Assembly: GCA_002310015.1 (NCBI GenBank)
Contig: DBYQ01000025.1
Coordinates: 1-17,024 of the forward strand
Length of the DNA stretch: 17,024 nt
Source of the DNA: Bacteroidales bacterium UBA1182
Lineage (GTDB): Bacteria > Bacteroidota > Bacteroidia > Bacteroidales > Bacteroidaceae
Reading direction: 5' to 3'
The position numbers and the translations under genes are program-made. The notes beneath the pieces were generated by a model. It did no database searches, was not told the origin of the DNA, and saw only the letters and a list, made by a program, of their open reading frames with translations. Shown here one piece after another: positions 5,990 to 12,707 of this stretch (the stretch's first letter is position 1; the number at the start of each line of letters is the position of its first letter).

Positions 5990-6724
5990 ATGAAAGTAAA
6001 ACATTTACTATCTGTTTTCATAGCAATCGGGCTCACAATAACCTCATGCTCACACAATAACGCATCATCTGATTCCAGCGGTTTTGTAACGCTCACAGAC
6101 GTGATTCCCGATGCAATTTTAGAGATCAGATATTTTGGAACTTATAATTTTGTAGGTCAAAGGATTGACGGATATCTGGAACCTACAGCCCTTTTGACTC
6201 GCCGTGCAGCTGACAGCCTTAAGGCCGTCAGCGATGACCTTATACGTCAAGGCTATCGGATCAAGATATTCGATGCATACCGTCCGCAATGTGCAGTGGA
6301 TCACTTTGTCCGTTGGGCTGCCGATATTACGGATACACGCATGAAAAAATATTTCTATCCCGACCTTGACAAATCCGTTCTGTTTGAGCAGGAATATATC
6401 ATGGAAAAATCAGGCCACACACGCGGATCGACAGTGGACCTTACGCTGTTTGACATGAAACTGGAGAAAGAAGTTGATATGGGCGGAACATTTGACTGGT
6501 TCGGTCATGAGAGCCATCCCGATTACTGCGGAGACCCCACAACCCAGACATATACAGGCGGAGAACTTACTGAGGAGCAGTTCTGCAACAGAATGATTCT
6601 GCGCACAGCAATGATAAGTCACGGATTCAAAGCACTTGACAGTGAATGGTGGCATTTTACGCTCAAGGATGAACCCTACCCCAATACATATTTCACATTC
6701 CCTGTCAAACAACTTAAAAGATAA
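5990..6724 (+). CDS. D-alanyl-D-alanine dipeptidase lipoprotein (VanX/DdpX-like, peptidase M15)
   Basis: The 244-residue product starts MKVKHLLSVF and has a lipobox LTITSC with Cys20 as the predicted lipidated residue, so it should be a membrane-anchored lipoprotein. VanX features are clear: EIRYFGTYNFVG, the DAYRPQ arginine motif, zinc ligands His143 and Asp150 in SGHTRGSTVD, and EWWHFT carrying the catalytic Glu219 and zinc ligand His222. VanX-type enzymes hydrolyse D-Ala-D-Ala. With no vanA/vanH ligase genes nearby, peptidoglycan dipeptide scavenging is more likely than glycopeptide resistance. It is first in a tight operon with the amidase and Nudix genes. GTG at 5981 is an alternative start. 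Confidence 0.87.
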   Translation: MKVKHLLSVFIAIGLTITSCSHNNASSDSSGFVTLTDVIPDAILEIRYFGTYNFVGQRIDGYLEPTALLTRRAADSLKAVSDDLIRQGYRIKIFDAYRPQCAVDHFVRWAADITDTRMKKYFYPDLDKSVLFEQEYIMEKSGHTRGSTVDLTLFDMKLEKEVDMGGTFDWFGHESHPDYCGDPTTQTYTGGELTEEQFCNRMILRTAMISHGFKALDSEWWHFTLKDEPYPNTYFTFPVKQLKR

Positions 6725-6739
6725 CGATACTATCCTCTA

Positions 6740-7495
6740 ATGAAAATCTCAATAGTACAAAATGCCCCGGAGAAAGGTAACTGGATACAAAACCTTACAG
6801 ATCTGGATCAGATAATAGGTGGTGGATGTGGTGCAGACATATATGTTTTACCGGAGATGTTCGCTACCGGACAATATATTGACCCCGCAGACGTGGTCCA
6901 GACTATGGACGGCCCTATCGTTAACTGGCTGCAGGACAAGGCATCAAAACTTAATGCTGCTATCTGCGGTACACTGCCCGTAACAGAAAACGGCAGCATT
7001 TATAACCGTCTCTGCTTTGCCATGCCTGACGGCACAATGGCCTGTTATGACAAGCACCATTTATTTACATACTCCGGTGAGGCTGAGCATTTTACAGCCG
7101 GCTCAGACCGTGTTGTGGTCAGTTTCAGAGGTCTGAGAATACTGTTGCTCATCTGCTATGACCTGCGGTTCCCCACATTCAGCCGCAACCGTGATGACTA
7201 CGATGCCGTTTTCTATCCCGCCAACTGGCCCGACAAACGCATCCTGGCATGGGATACCCTACTCCGCGCCCGCGCCATTGAGAACCAGTGCTATGCCATC
7301 GGAGTAAACCGCTCAGGCAGTGACGATTTTGGTTTCTATCCCGGTCATAGCGCCATCATCACTCCCTACGGCGAGACTCTAATCCAGACCGATGAACGTC
7401 CGCAGATGCTCTCTGCAGACCTTGACATGGAGCGTCTTGCACGTTTCCGCACCAAGTTCCCTGTACTTCAAGACGCTGACAAAAATGAACTCTGA
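6740..7495 (+). CDS. Nitrilase-superfamily hydrolase, omega-amidase (YafV/Nit2-like)
   Basis: The 251-residue protein shows the carbon-nitrogen hydrolase triad: Glu39 in VLPEMFATG, Lys105 in YDKHHLF, and nucleophile Cys139 in LLICYDLRFP. PANWP, ARAIENQ and VNRSG are also typical of the omega-amidase group, which removes ammonia from alpha-ketoglutaramate or alpha-ketosuccinamate after Gln/Asn transamination. It is cytoplasmic. It starts 15 bases after the dipeptidase gene and overlaps the Nudix start by 11 bases, so the three genes are probably one transcript. Family is firm; the exact amide substrate is inferred. Confidence 0.87.
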   Translation: MKISIVQNAPEKGNWIQNLTDLDQIIGGGCGADIYVLPEMFATGQYIDPADVVQTMDGPIVNWLQDKASKLNAAICGTLPVTENGSIYNRLCFAMPDGTMACYDKHHLFTYSGEAEHFTAGSDRVVVSFRGLRILLLICYDLRFPTFSRNRDDYDAVFYPANWPDKRILAWDTLLRARAIENQCYAIGVNRSGSDDFGFYPGHSAIITPYGETLIQTDERPQMLSADLDMERLARFRTKFPVLQDADKNEL

Positions 7496-8042
7496 TAACA
7501 ACAACGAACTCTTTCCCATAGTTGATGAGGATGGAAACGTACTGGGCAAGATACTGAGAGGTGAAGCCCATGACGGCCGAAAGGTGCTACACCCGGTGGT
7601 ACATCTGCACCTGTTCAACTCCAAGGGAGAACTCTATCTGCAGCGCCGCCCTGATTGGAAGCCTATCCAACCAGGCAAGTGGGACACCGCTGTAGGCGGC
7701 CACATCTCATACGGAGAGACCGTTGAGCAGGCTTTCAGACGAGAGGTGATGGAAGAATTAGGCATCAGCGTTGAGAACCCAGTCCCCATGGGCCACTACG
7801 TATTTGAAAGTAAGGTTGAAAAAGAGCTGGTCAACGTTTTCAAGACCGTCTATGACGGCCCGGTAAACCCCAGTGCCGATGAACTTGACGGCGGCCGCTT
7901 CTGGACCATGCAAGAAATAAAGGATGCCCTCGGAAAGGACATCCTTACACCAAACTTTGAATCCGAGTTTCGCCGCTTCTTTCTCACCGGGGACGGTTCT
8001 GTTCGCGAACAGAACCGTCCCCTTTGCGGAGAGTTTATTTGA
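7485..8042 (+). CDS. Nudix hydrolase with a repeat-derived C-terminal tail
   Basis: The start at 7485 (MNSDNNNELFPIVDEDG) places the protein in step with YfcD-like/isopentenyl-isomerase-like Nudix proteins. A longer frame from 7392 would add 31 unrelated residues that only shadow the amidase gene. The Nudix box spans residues 72-94: G72, E78, R86-E87, E90-E91 and G93-I94 all match GX5EX7REUXEEXGU. The family hydrolyses nucleoside-diphosphate-linked substrates using Mg2+; the substrate here is unknown. From about residue 168 the sequence (TGDGSVREQNRPLCGEFI) is the translation of the palindrome at 7989-8022 and its flank, so the original C-terminus probably ended near FRRFF. The final 8 bases overlap the convergent lipoprotein gene. 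Confidence 0.88.
   Translation: MNSDNNNELFPIVDEDGNVLGKILRGEAHDGRKVLHPVVHLHLFNSKGELYLQRRPDWKPIQPGKWDTAVGGHISYGETVEQAFRREVMEELGISVENPVPMGHYVFESKVEKELVNVFKTVYDGPVNPSADELDGGRFWTMQEIKDALGKDILTPNFESEFRRFFLTGDGSVREQNRPLCGEFI
7989..8022. repeat. 34-bp perfect palindrome, REP-like type A (second copy)
   Basis: The sequence is identical to the inner 34 bases of the palindrome at 1912-1961 (GGGGACGGTTCTG ... CAGAACCGTCCCC around GTTCGCGAAC); CACC also precedes it in both copies. It lies inside the 3' end of the Nudix gene, between two convergent genes, where its transcript would form a strong hairpin in either direction. Confidence 0.85.
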
Positions 8043-9249
8043 ATCGGAACTCTAACAGAACGGGATTGTCATCATTCTGCTTCTTAAGTTCGTCAATGAT
8101 CTGCTGTGCCAGAGGTGACATCTTAGCGGTCTCATCAATGGCATCCTCACCCAGATTCTCAATGATAGCCACATTACGGTTATCATGACATCCTGTGGGC
8201 TCTATATCCATAGCCAGGCCAGGTATGCGCAAAGACTTGTATGCTTTGGTTCCGGTTTCATTATGAACCCAATACAAAAGATTAACCCCTTCTTCACCGA
8301 TCAATCCCTTAGGATAAAAATTCAACCTGAAACTGATGGTGCCTTTATCAACAATGATATTGTAAATGTTATCCAGGTAGGGACCATTTAACAACAATCC
8401 CAGATAATCATTATTAAAATCCTCAGTAGGAACCTCCTCGAATGATTCTTCTTTCATATATTTTTCCAGCACCTGATTGTCATTTGAGGCCAGCATGAAA
8501 CGATACACATCAGTAGTTGAATCATTATTAAAAGTAACGATCCTGTTTACATAACCGGGAAGACAGAATGACATATTCTGGGGATTTACATAGAAAAGCT
8601 GAGGAAAACCGAATATGCTCCTGTGATAATAGCTGTGCTGATTAAGCACGGTAGAGTTATTCTTAATATCCCACTCACCCCTATCGGTCAGAACGACAGA
8701 CGCTGTGGGATTGTAATTTTCAAGCGTCTGCTGTTTTCTGGATTCATCAATATCTAATCCGTAATACAGCATCTTGTCACCCACATTCAGAAGATTCTGA
8801 ATATCATAAGAGACAAATTGTTTACGGATAAAACCCATGGTCTTGGCATCATAGATACAGATGAGTGAATCATTACCTACGTAGATAAGGTCTTCTTTTG
8901 CATCGTATGAAAAATCACTCAGATATATATACTCACCAGGACCACGCCCCAGTTTGTTCAGCACGGCATAGAGATTGTAATTGTCAAAACAGAGCAGTTT
9001 CCTGTTGTCATTGGAACGGGCAAAAGCCTTGTTACCCCAAAACTTTATACCACCGATACCATCAAGCGGTTCGTTTGATTTAAGAGGTTTTACAACGAAA
9101 TCACAGGCAATTTCTGTAAGGTCACCTTCATCATAGATATCTGAATCAGTCAAAACATCAATTTCGCCTGGTGATAATGATGTTGAACCTGAACACCCCA
9201 TTACGGCTAATGCTGATAGTGCAAGCAAAGAATTAAATACTTTTCTCAT
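8035..9249 (-). CDS. 6-bladed beta-propeller lipoprotein
   Basis: Starting at the ATG at 9249 gives 404 residues with a lipoprotein signal MRKVFNSLLALSALAVMGC (Cys19). A longer frame from 9309 would start inside the -7 box and hide the signal peptide, so it is rejected. Residues after about 45 have the repeated strand pattern of Bacteroidetes 6-bladed beta-propeller (BF3164-like) proteins, including FDNYNLYAVLNKLGRGPGEY, with GRGPGEY at 101-107 as the characteristic turn. These proteins sit in the cell envelope; their ligands are mostly unknown. It stands alone on the minus strand, convergent with the Nudix gene and overlapping it by 8 bases. Confidence 0.82.
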   Translation of the reverse strand: MRKVFNSLLALSALAVMGCSGSTSLSPGEIDVLTDSDIYDEGDLTEIACDFVVKPLKSNEPLDGIGGIKFWGNKAFARSNDNRKLLCFDNYNLYAVLNKLGRGPGEYIYLSDFSYDAKEDLIYVGNDSLICIYDAKTMGFIRKQFVSYDIQNLLNVGDKMLYYGLDIDESRKQQTLENYNPTASVVLTDRGEWDIKNNSTVLNQHSYYHRSIFGFPQLFYVNPQNMSFCLPGYVNRIVTFNNDSTTDVYRFMLASNDNQVLEKYMKEESFEEVPTEDFNNDYLGLLLNGPYLDNIYNIIVDKGTISFRLNFYPKGLIGEEGVNLLYWVHNETGTKAYKSLRIPGLAMDIEPTGCHDNRNVAIIENLGEDAIDETAKMSPLAQQIIDELKKQNDDNPVLLEFRFK

Positions 9250-9306
9250 AATTGAACAAGGAATTATTGATTTGTTACTAAATAAATGACCCATACATGG
9301 TCGCCC

Positions 9307-9314
9307 CAAAGATA
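9307..9314 (-). promoter_or_regulatory. -7 box TATCTTTG for the beta-propeller lipoprotein gene
   Basis: The complement of 9307-9314 is TATCTTTG, an exact consensus match. It predicts a 5' leader of about 50-55 bases before the ATG at 9249 and supports that start codon. Confidence 0.55.
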
Positions 9315-9396
9315 AACATCTTTTTTAAGAATCTGTTTTACTTTGTATGCATATATTGCCCGATGAAACAAAATTGAACAGATTCGGAACCCTGGC

Positions 9397-9478
9397 TAAA
9401 TGTACCATTGGGGTCTGTCCCCTTTGGTACTCTTTTTGAAAATGATACCAAAGGGGACAGACCCCAATGGTACATTTA
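9397..9478. repeat. 33-bp inverted repeat with 16-base loop, REP-like type B
   Basis: Perfect 33-base arms (9397-9429 and 9446-9478) surround a 16-base loop. Each arm holds GGGGTCTGTCCCC or its complement GGGGACAGACCCC, and GGGG/CCCC lets each arm also fold on its own. The right arm ends on the last base of the ettA stop codon (9476-9478). It probably terminates ettA transcription; its core GGGGAC is shared with the type A palindromes. Confidence 0.85.
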
Positions 9479-11170
9479 TTGTAACTTGCGGTAATGTATG
9501 CGCTTGGGCTCCTGGTAGCCTAATTGTTTGATCTTGTAGTCTTCATAATCAGAGTATGAACCCTCATAGAAGACAACCTTGCTGTCTCCCTCAAATGAGA
9601 GGATGTGAGTGCAGATACGGTCCAGGAACCAGCGGTCATGTGATACAACCACGGCGCAGCCTGCAAAGTCATCAAGACCTTCCTCGAGGGCACGCAGGGT
9701 GTTCACATCAATATCGTTGGTAGGCTCGTCAAGCAGCAGCACATTGCCCTCCTCCTTGAGTGCCATAGCCAGTTGCAGGCGGTTTCGCTCACCGCCGGAC
9801 AGCACGCCGCACTTCTTCTCCTGATCAGCACCGGTAAAGTTGAACCTACCCAGATATGCGCGGGCGTTCACATCACGACCGCCCATGCGGATAATCTCGT
9901 TGCCGCCGCTTACCACCTGATAGACACTCTTTTCAGGATCAATATCCTTATGCTGCTGGTCAACGTACGCAATCTTTACGGTCTCACCAATCTCAAATGA
10001 TCCGGCATCGACCTTCTCCAATCCCATGATCAGGCGGAACAGCGTAGTCTTACCGGCACCGTTAGGGCCGATGACACCTACAATGCCGTTTGGCGGCAGC
10101 GAGAAGTTCAGGTCATCAAACAGCAGCTTGTCACCGAATGCCTTAGCAACTCCGTGAGCCTCAATGACCTTATTGCCCAGACGCGGACCGTTGGGGATGA
10201 ATATCTCCAGCTTCTCCTCCTTGGCCTTGACGTCCTCATTCATCAACTTGTCATAAGAGTTCAGACGGGCCTTACCCTTGGCCTGACGGGCCTTAGGAGC
10301 CATCCTAACCCACTCCAGCTCACGCTCCAAAGTCTTGCGGCGCTTTGAAGCCTGCTTCTCCTCCTGAGCCAGGCGCTGTGATTTCTGCTCCAGCCATCCG
10401 GAGTAGTTACCCTTCCATGGAATACCCTCACCGCGGTCCAGCTCAAGAATCCAACCAGCCACATTATCAAGGAAATATCGGTCATGAGTAACGGCAATAA
10501 CCGTACCCGCATACTGGTTCAAATGCTGCTCCAGCCACTGAATACTCTCAGCATCCAGATGGTTGGTAGGCTCGTCAAGCAACAGGATATCAGGCTGTTG
10601 CAAGAGCAGTCGGCACAGAGCCACACGGCGGCGCTCACCACCTGACAGCACGCCAGCCTTCTGGTCCTCAGGCGGACAGCGCAGAGCATCCATCGCCTGC
10701 TCCAGACGGTTATCGATGTTCCAGGCATCGGTAGCATCAATCATATCCTGAAGTTCAGCCTGACGTGCCATGAGCGCATCCATCTTGTCCTGATCCTCAT
10801 AATATTCAGGTAACTCAAACTTGTGGTTCACCTCATCATACTCCTTGAGCACGTCATATATCTGCTGCACGCCCTCCATCACAATCTCCTTGACCGTCTT
10901 GTTGGGGTCCAGTTCCGGCTCCTGAGGCAGATAGCCCACGCTGTAACCCGGGCTGAACACCACCTGTCCCTGATAGCTCTTTTCAATACCTGCAATTATC
11001 TTGAGCAGCGTTGATTTACCGGAACCGTTAAGACCGATGATACCTATCTTGGCTCCGTAAAAGAAACTGAGGTATATATCCTTGAGTACCTGTTTGTTGT
11101 TCTGGAAGGCCTTGCTCACGCCCACCATCGAGAAAATAATCTTCTTGTCGTCTGTAGTAGTCTGTGCCAT
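9476..11170 (-). CDS. ettA: ABC-F ATPase EttA, energy-dependent translational throttle
   Basis: The 564-residue protein has two ABC domains and no membrane segments. Walker A motifs are GLNGSGKST (46-54) and GPNGAGKTT (368-376), signatures LSGGERRR (175-182) and LSGGERNR (457-464), and Walker B motifs ILLLDEPTNHLD (195-206) and VLLLDEPTNDID (477-488). An arm insertion follows the first Walker A (about 90-150), and a charged linker (about 255-315, with WVRMAPKARQAKGKARL) precedes the second domain; both are typical of EttA. EttA binds the ribosomal E site and gates the first elongation steps according to ATP/ADP. Length and motifs match the family closely. It is monocistronic, divergent from the oxidoreductase gene. 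Confidence 0.93.
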   Translation of the reverse strand: MAQTTTDDKKIIFSMVGVSKAFQNNKQVLKDIYLSFFYGAKIGIIGLNGSGKSTLLKIIAGIEKSYQGQVVFSPGYSVGYLPQEPELDPNKTVKEIVMEGVQQIYDVLKEYDEVNHKFELPEYYEDQDKMDALMARQAELQDMIDATDAWNIDNRLEQAMDALRCPPEDQKAGVLSGGERRRVALCRLLLQQPDILLLDEPTNHLDAESIQWLEQHLNQYAGTVIAVTHDRYFLDNVAGWILELDRGEGIPWKGNYSGWLEQKSQRLAQEEKQASKRRKTLERELEWVRMAPKARQAKGKARLNSYDKLMNEDVKAKEEKLEIFIPNGPRLGNKVIEAHGVAKAFGDKLLFDDLNFSLPPNGIVGVIGPNGAGKTTLFRLIMGLEKVDAGSFEIGETVKIAYVDQQHKDIDPEKSVYQVVSGGNEIIRMGGRDVNARAYLGRFNFTGADQEKKCGVLSGGERNRLQLAMALKEEGNVLLLDEPTNDIDVNTLRALEEGLDDFAGCAVVVSHDRWFLDRICTHILSFEGDSKVVFYEGSYSDYEDYKIKQLGYQEPKRIHYRKLQ

Positions 11171-11189
11171 TATCTTAAATCGTTTACTG

Positions 11190-11197
11190 CAAATTTA
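11190..11197 (-). promoter_or_regulatory. -7 box TAAATTTG for ettA
   Basis: The complement of 11190-11197 is TAAATTTG, giving a predicted leader of about 15 bases before the ettA ATG at 11170. It is arranged back to back with the promoter at 11221. Confidence 0.5.
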
Positions 11198-11220
11198 CAT
11201 ATAATCTGCCGATTTTTATG

Positions 11221-11228
11221 TAAGTTTG
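11221..11228 (+). promoter_or_regulatory. -7 box TAAGTTTG for the Gfo/Idh/MocA gene
   Basis: TAAGTTTG is an exact TAnnTTTG match, giving a leader of about 27 bases before the ATG at 11260. No clear -33 element is seen. Confidence 0.5.
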
Positions 11229-11259
11229 CTAAACCAAAACTAACCATAACCTTACAAGT

Positions 11260-12228
11260 ATGAAAATAGGAATCATAGGAGCAGGCTGGATTGCCGATAA
11301 GATGGCAGAGACACTGACCGGTCTGGACAGCACAATGAAGTATGCAATTGCAGCACGTGACCTCAACCGGGCACAGGAGTTTGCACGCCACTGGGGTTTT
11401 TCAAAAGCATACGGCTCTTACAAGGAACTTGTTGAAGACCCGGACATTGACCTGGTATATATAGCCACCCCCCACTCACATCACTTTGAGCACGCCAGCC
11501 TGGCCATCAACGCCGGCAAGCCCGTACTCTGTGAGAAAGCATTCACCGCCAATGCACGTGAGGCCGATGCCCTTTTAGACCTGGCCCACAAGAAAGGCAT
11601 TTTCATAACTGAGGCCATCTGGACCCGATATATGCCGCTCTCCATGAAAGTAAAGGAACTGCTTGACAGCGGCGCCATAGGAAAGCCCCGTCTGCTCAAC
11701 GCCAGCCTCTGCTACATGATGGAATTCAAGGAGCGAATACTCAGACCTGACCTGTGCGGTGGAGCTCTTCTCGACCTCGGGGTTTACAGCATCAATTTCT
11801 GCCGCATGTATTTTGGGGCCGATATAATCAACGAAACATCAAACTGCATCAAAAGCAGCACAGGAATGGATATGCATAACTCCATAAGCTGGTCATACTC
11901 TGACGGCCGGATTGCAAACATCCAGTCCAGCACCCTCTGTCTGTGCGGACGCTTAGGGCAGATATGCGGCACAGAAGGATACCTTATAGTAGATAACATA
12001 AACTGCCCTCAGAGGATAACCGTATATAATGACTACAAGCCGGTTGCTGTATTTGACAAGCCGGCGGGCCAGATAACAGGCTATGAATATCAGGTTCTGG
12101 CATGTAAGGATGCCTTGGCCAAAGGATGGCTTGAATCACCATATATGCCGCATCAGGAGACTCTTGAGATAATGAAAATAATGGATTCCCTGCGCCGGAA
12201 ATGGGGAGTAGTCTATCCGATGGACTGA
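11260..12228 (+). CDS. Gfo/Idh/MocA-family NAD(P)-dependent oxidoreductase
   Basis: The 322-residue protein begins MKIGIIGAGWIADKMAETL, a GxGxxA-type Rossmann dinucleotide loop. It continues with VYIATPHSHHFEHA (67-80) and CEKAF (91-95), the position of the family EKP motif where Lys93 is catalytic. The C-terminal alpha/beta domain includes GGALLDLGVYSINF (167-180). The pattern is closest to the dihydrodiol-dehydrogenase-like subgroup, which acts on sugars or cyclic diols; the substrate cannot be set. It is cytoplasmic and stands alone on the plus strand. There is no terminator-like structure directly downstream, so some read-through into the regulatory region is possible. Confidence 0.87.
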   Translation: MKIGIIGAGWIADKMAETLTGLDSTMKYAIAARDLNRAQEFARHWGFSKAYGSYKELVEDPDIDLVYIATPHSHHFEHASLAINAGKPVLCEKAFTANAREADALLDLAHKKGIFITEAIWTRYMPLSMKVKELLDSGAIGKPRLLNASLCYMMEFKERILRPDLCGGALLDLGVYSINFCRMYFGADIINETSNCIKSSTGMDMHNSISWSYSDGRIANIQSSTLCLCGRLGQICGTEGYLIVDNINCPQRITVYNDYKPVAVFDKPAGQITGYEYQVLACKDALAKGWLESPYMPHQETLEIMKIMDSLRRKWGVVYPMD

Positions 12229-12254
12229 GCAAATAACACAAAAAATTCAAGCTA

Positions 12255-12284
12255 TTGCATAGATTTCATTTTTTTGTACCTTTG
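12255..12284 (+). promoter_or_regulatory. Promoter for the 24-codon small ORF
   Basis: TTG at 12255-12257 and TACCTTTG at 12277-12284 are separated by 19 bases, a good fit to the Bacteroidetes -33/-7 arrangement. Transcription is predicted from about 12289, giving a short leader before the ATG at 12301. Confidence 0.6.
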
Positions 12285-12300
12285 CGAAAATTTTTCAATA

Positions 12301-12375
12301 ATGGTTACAATAGTCCTGGCTGTTACAGCAGTCGTTGCATTCGTACTTTTTCACGACATTTCTGACAGCAACTGA
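12301..12375 (+). CDS. Candidate small membrane peptide (24 residues)
   Basis: An ATG placed 16 bases after a good promoter opens a 24-residue frame. It begins MVTIVLAVTAVVAFVLF, a single hydrophobic span, and ends HDISDSN, a short polar tail. I do not recognise the family. Its size and single transmembrane segment resemble small regulatory membrane subunits or type I toxin-like peptides. Support comes from promoter spacing and composition, not from homology. A stable hairpin lies 48 bases after the stop codon, so the unit may be a stand-alone small transcript. It could also be chance coding in a non-coding RNA. Confidence 0.45.
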   Translation: MVTIVLAVTAVVAFVLFHDISDSN

Positions 12376-12422
12376 TTTAAGCAAAGAACAGAGCGGATCA
12401 TATCCGTGACATTTTTGTTTCA

Positions 12423-12458
12423 TCTTATCTTTTACAAGTCAACATGTAAAAGGTGAGA
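12423..12458 (+). terminator. 14-bp hairpin after the small ORF, possible terminator
   Basis: CTTTTACA (12429-12436) pairs with TGTAAAAG (12445-12452) around an 8-base loop. The stem extends six more pairs, two of them G-U, to 12423 and 12458. The following sequence is T-rich but interrupted (TATGTTGTCTTTCC), so it may be a weak terminator or a stabilising 3' end. A smaller CGGAT-CAT-ATCCG hairpin precedes it near 12395-12410. Confidence 0.4.
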
Positions 12459-12541
12459 CTTATGTTGTCTTTCCTGTTTTAAGGTTCATTTCCTCATTAT
12501 AGACATAGGTAATGCCGAAAAATGTTAAAAAAAGGATTTGG

Positions 12542-12574
12542 TGTAACAACGACTTGAAATGTTACATACCTTTG
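12542..12574 (+). promoter_or_regulatory. Operon promoter: -7 box TACCTTTG under a TGTAAC/GTTACA dyad
   Basis: TACCTTTG at 12567-12574 is an exact -7 consensus. Transcription is predicted from about 12579, just before the leader ATG at 12583. TGTAAC (12542-12547) and GTTACA (12561-12566) form a dyad with 19-base centre spacing directly upstream of the -7 box, where a regulator could bind. No good -33 TTTG at normal spacing is present; the nearest, at 12537-12540, is 26 bases away. An activator or other factor may therefore be needed. Confidence 0.5.
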
Positions 12575-12582
12575 CGCTCAGA

Positions 12583-12642
12583 ATGAAAGCAATTAACGCA
12601 TATTACTTTTACTTTTGGTTTACCAGACAGTTTGCCGGGTAA
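12583..12642 (+). CDS. Aromatic leader peptide of the DAHP synthase operon
   Basis: A 19-codon frame reads MKAINAYYFYFWFTRQFAG. Residues 7-13 are seven consecutive aromatics (Tyr, Tyr, Phe, Tyr, Phe, Trp, Phe), and Phe17 is another. Chance is an unlikely source for such a run directly upstream of aromatic amino acid genes. The frame starts a few bases after the predicted transcription start and ends 33 bases before an intrinsic terminator stem. I infer a sensing peptide: shortage of charged tRNA-Tyr, -Phe or -Trp would stall the ribosome at 12601-12621 and change folding of the RNA downstream. The peptide itself probably has no other job. Confidence 0.82.
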   Translation: MKAINAYYFYFWFTRQFAG

Positions 12643-12707
12643 TTTGTTGTATGCGTACAAACAAGAAATAACAGAGAGCCCGGATCGATGATTCGGGTTC
12701 TTTTTTT
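12635..12707 (+). promoter_or_regulatory. Transcription attenuator: antiterminator, pause hairpin and terminator
   Basis: CCGGGT (12635-12640), overlapping the leader stop codon, can pair with GCCCGG (12678-12683) in the left arm of the terminator stem (five Watson-Crick pairs plus one G-U), excluding the terminator. Between them, TTGTTGTA (about 12644-12651) pairs with TACAAACAA (about 12656-12664) with one bulge. A ribosome stalled on the aromatic codons leaves 12635-12640 free and favours read-through; a ribosome at the stop codon covers it and favours termination. Confidence 0.65.
12675..12707 (+). terminator. Intrinsic terminator of the aromatic attenuator
   Basis: AGAGCCCGGA (12675-12684) pairs with TTCGGGTTCT (12692-12701), a 10-bp stem with two G-U pairs and a 7-base loop. 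It is followed by a run of seven T residues (12701-12707). It lies between the leader peptide and the DAHP synthase start codon, 36 bases upstream of the latter. Confidence 0.82.

Noticed and set aside
9250..9309. Upstream start for the beta-propeller lipoprotein
   Set aside because: It begins inside the TATCTTTG promoter box and would bury the lipoprotein signal; the ATG at 9249 fits both.
12643..12707. T-box or other riboswitch ahead of aroF
   Set aside because: No T-box motif or specifier stem is visible, and the translated aromatic leader plus terminator accounts for the region.
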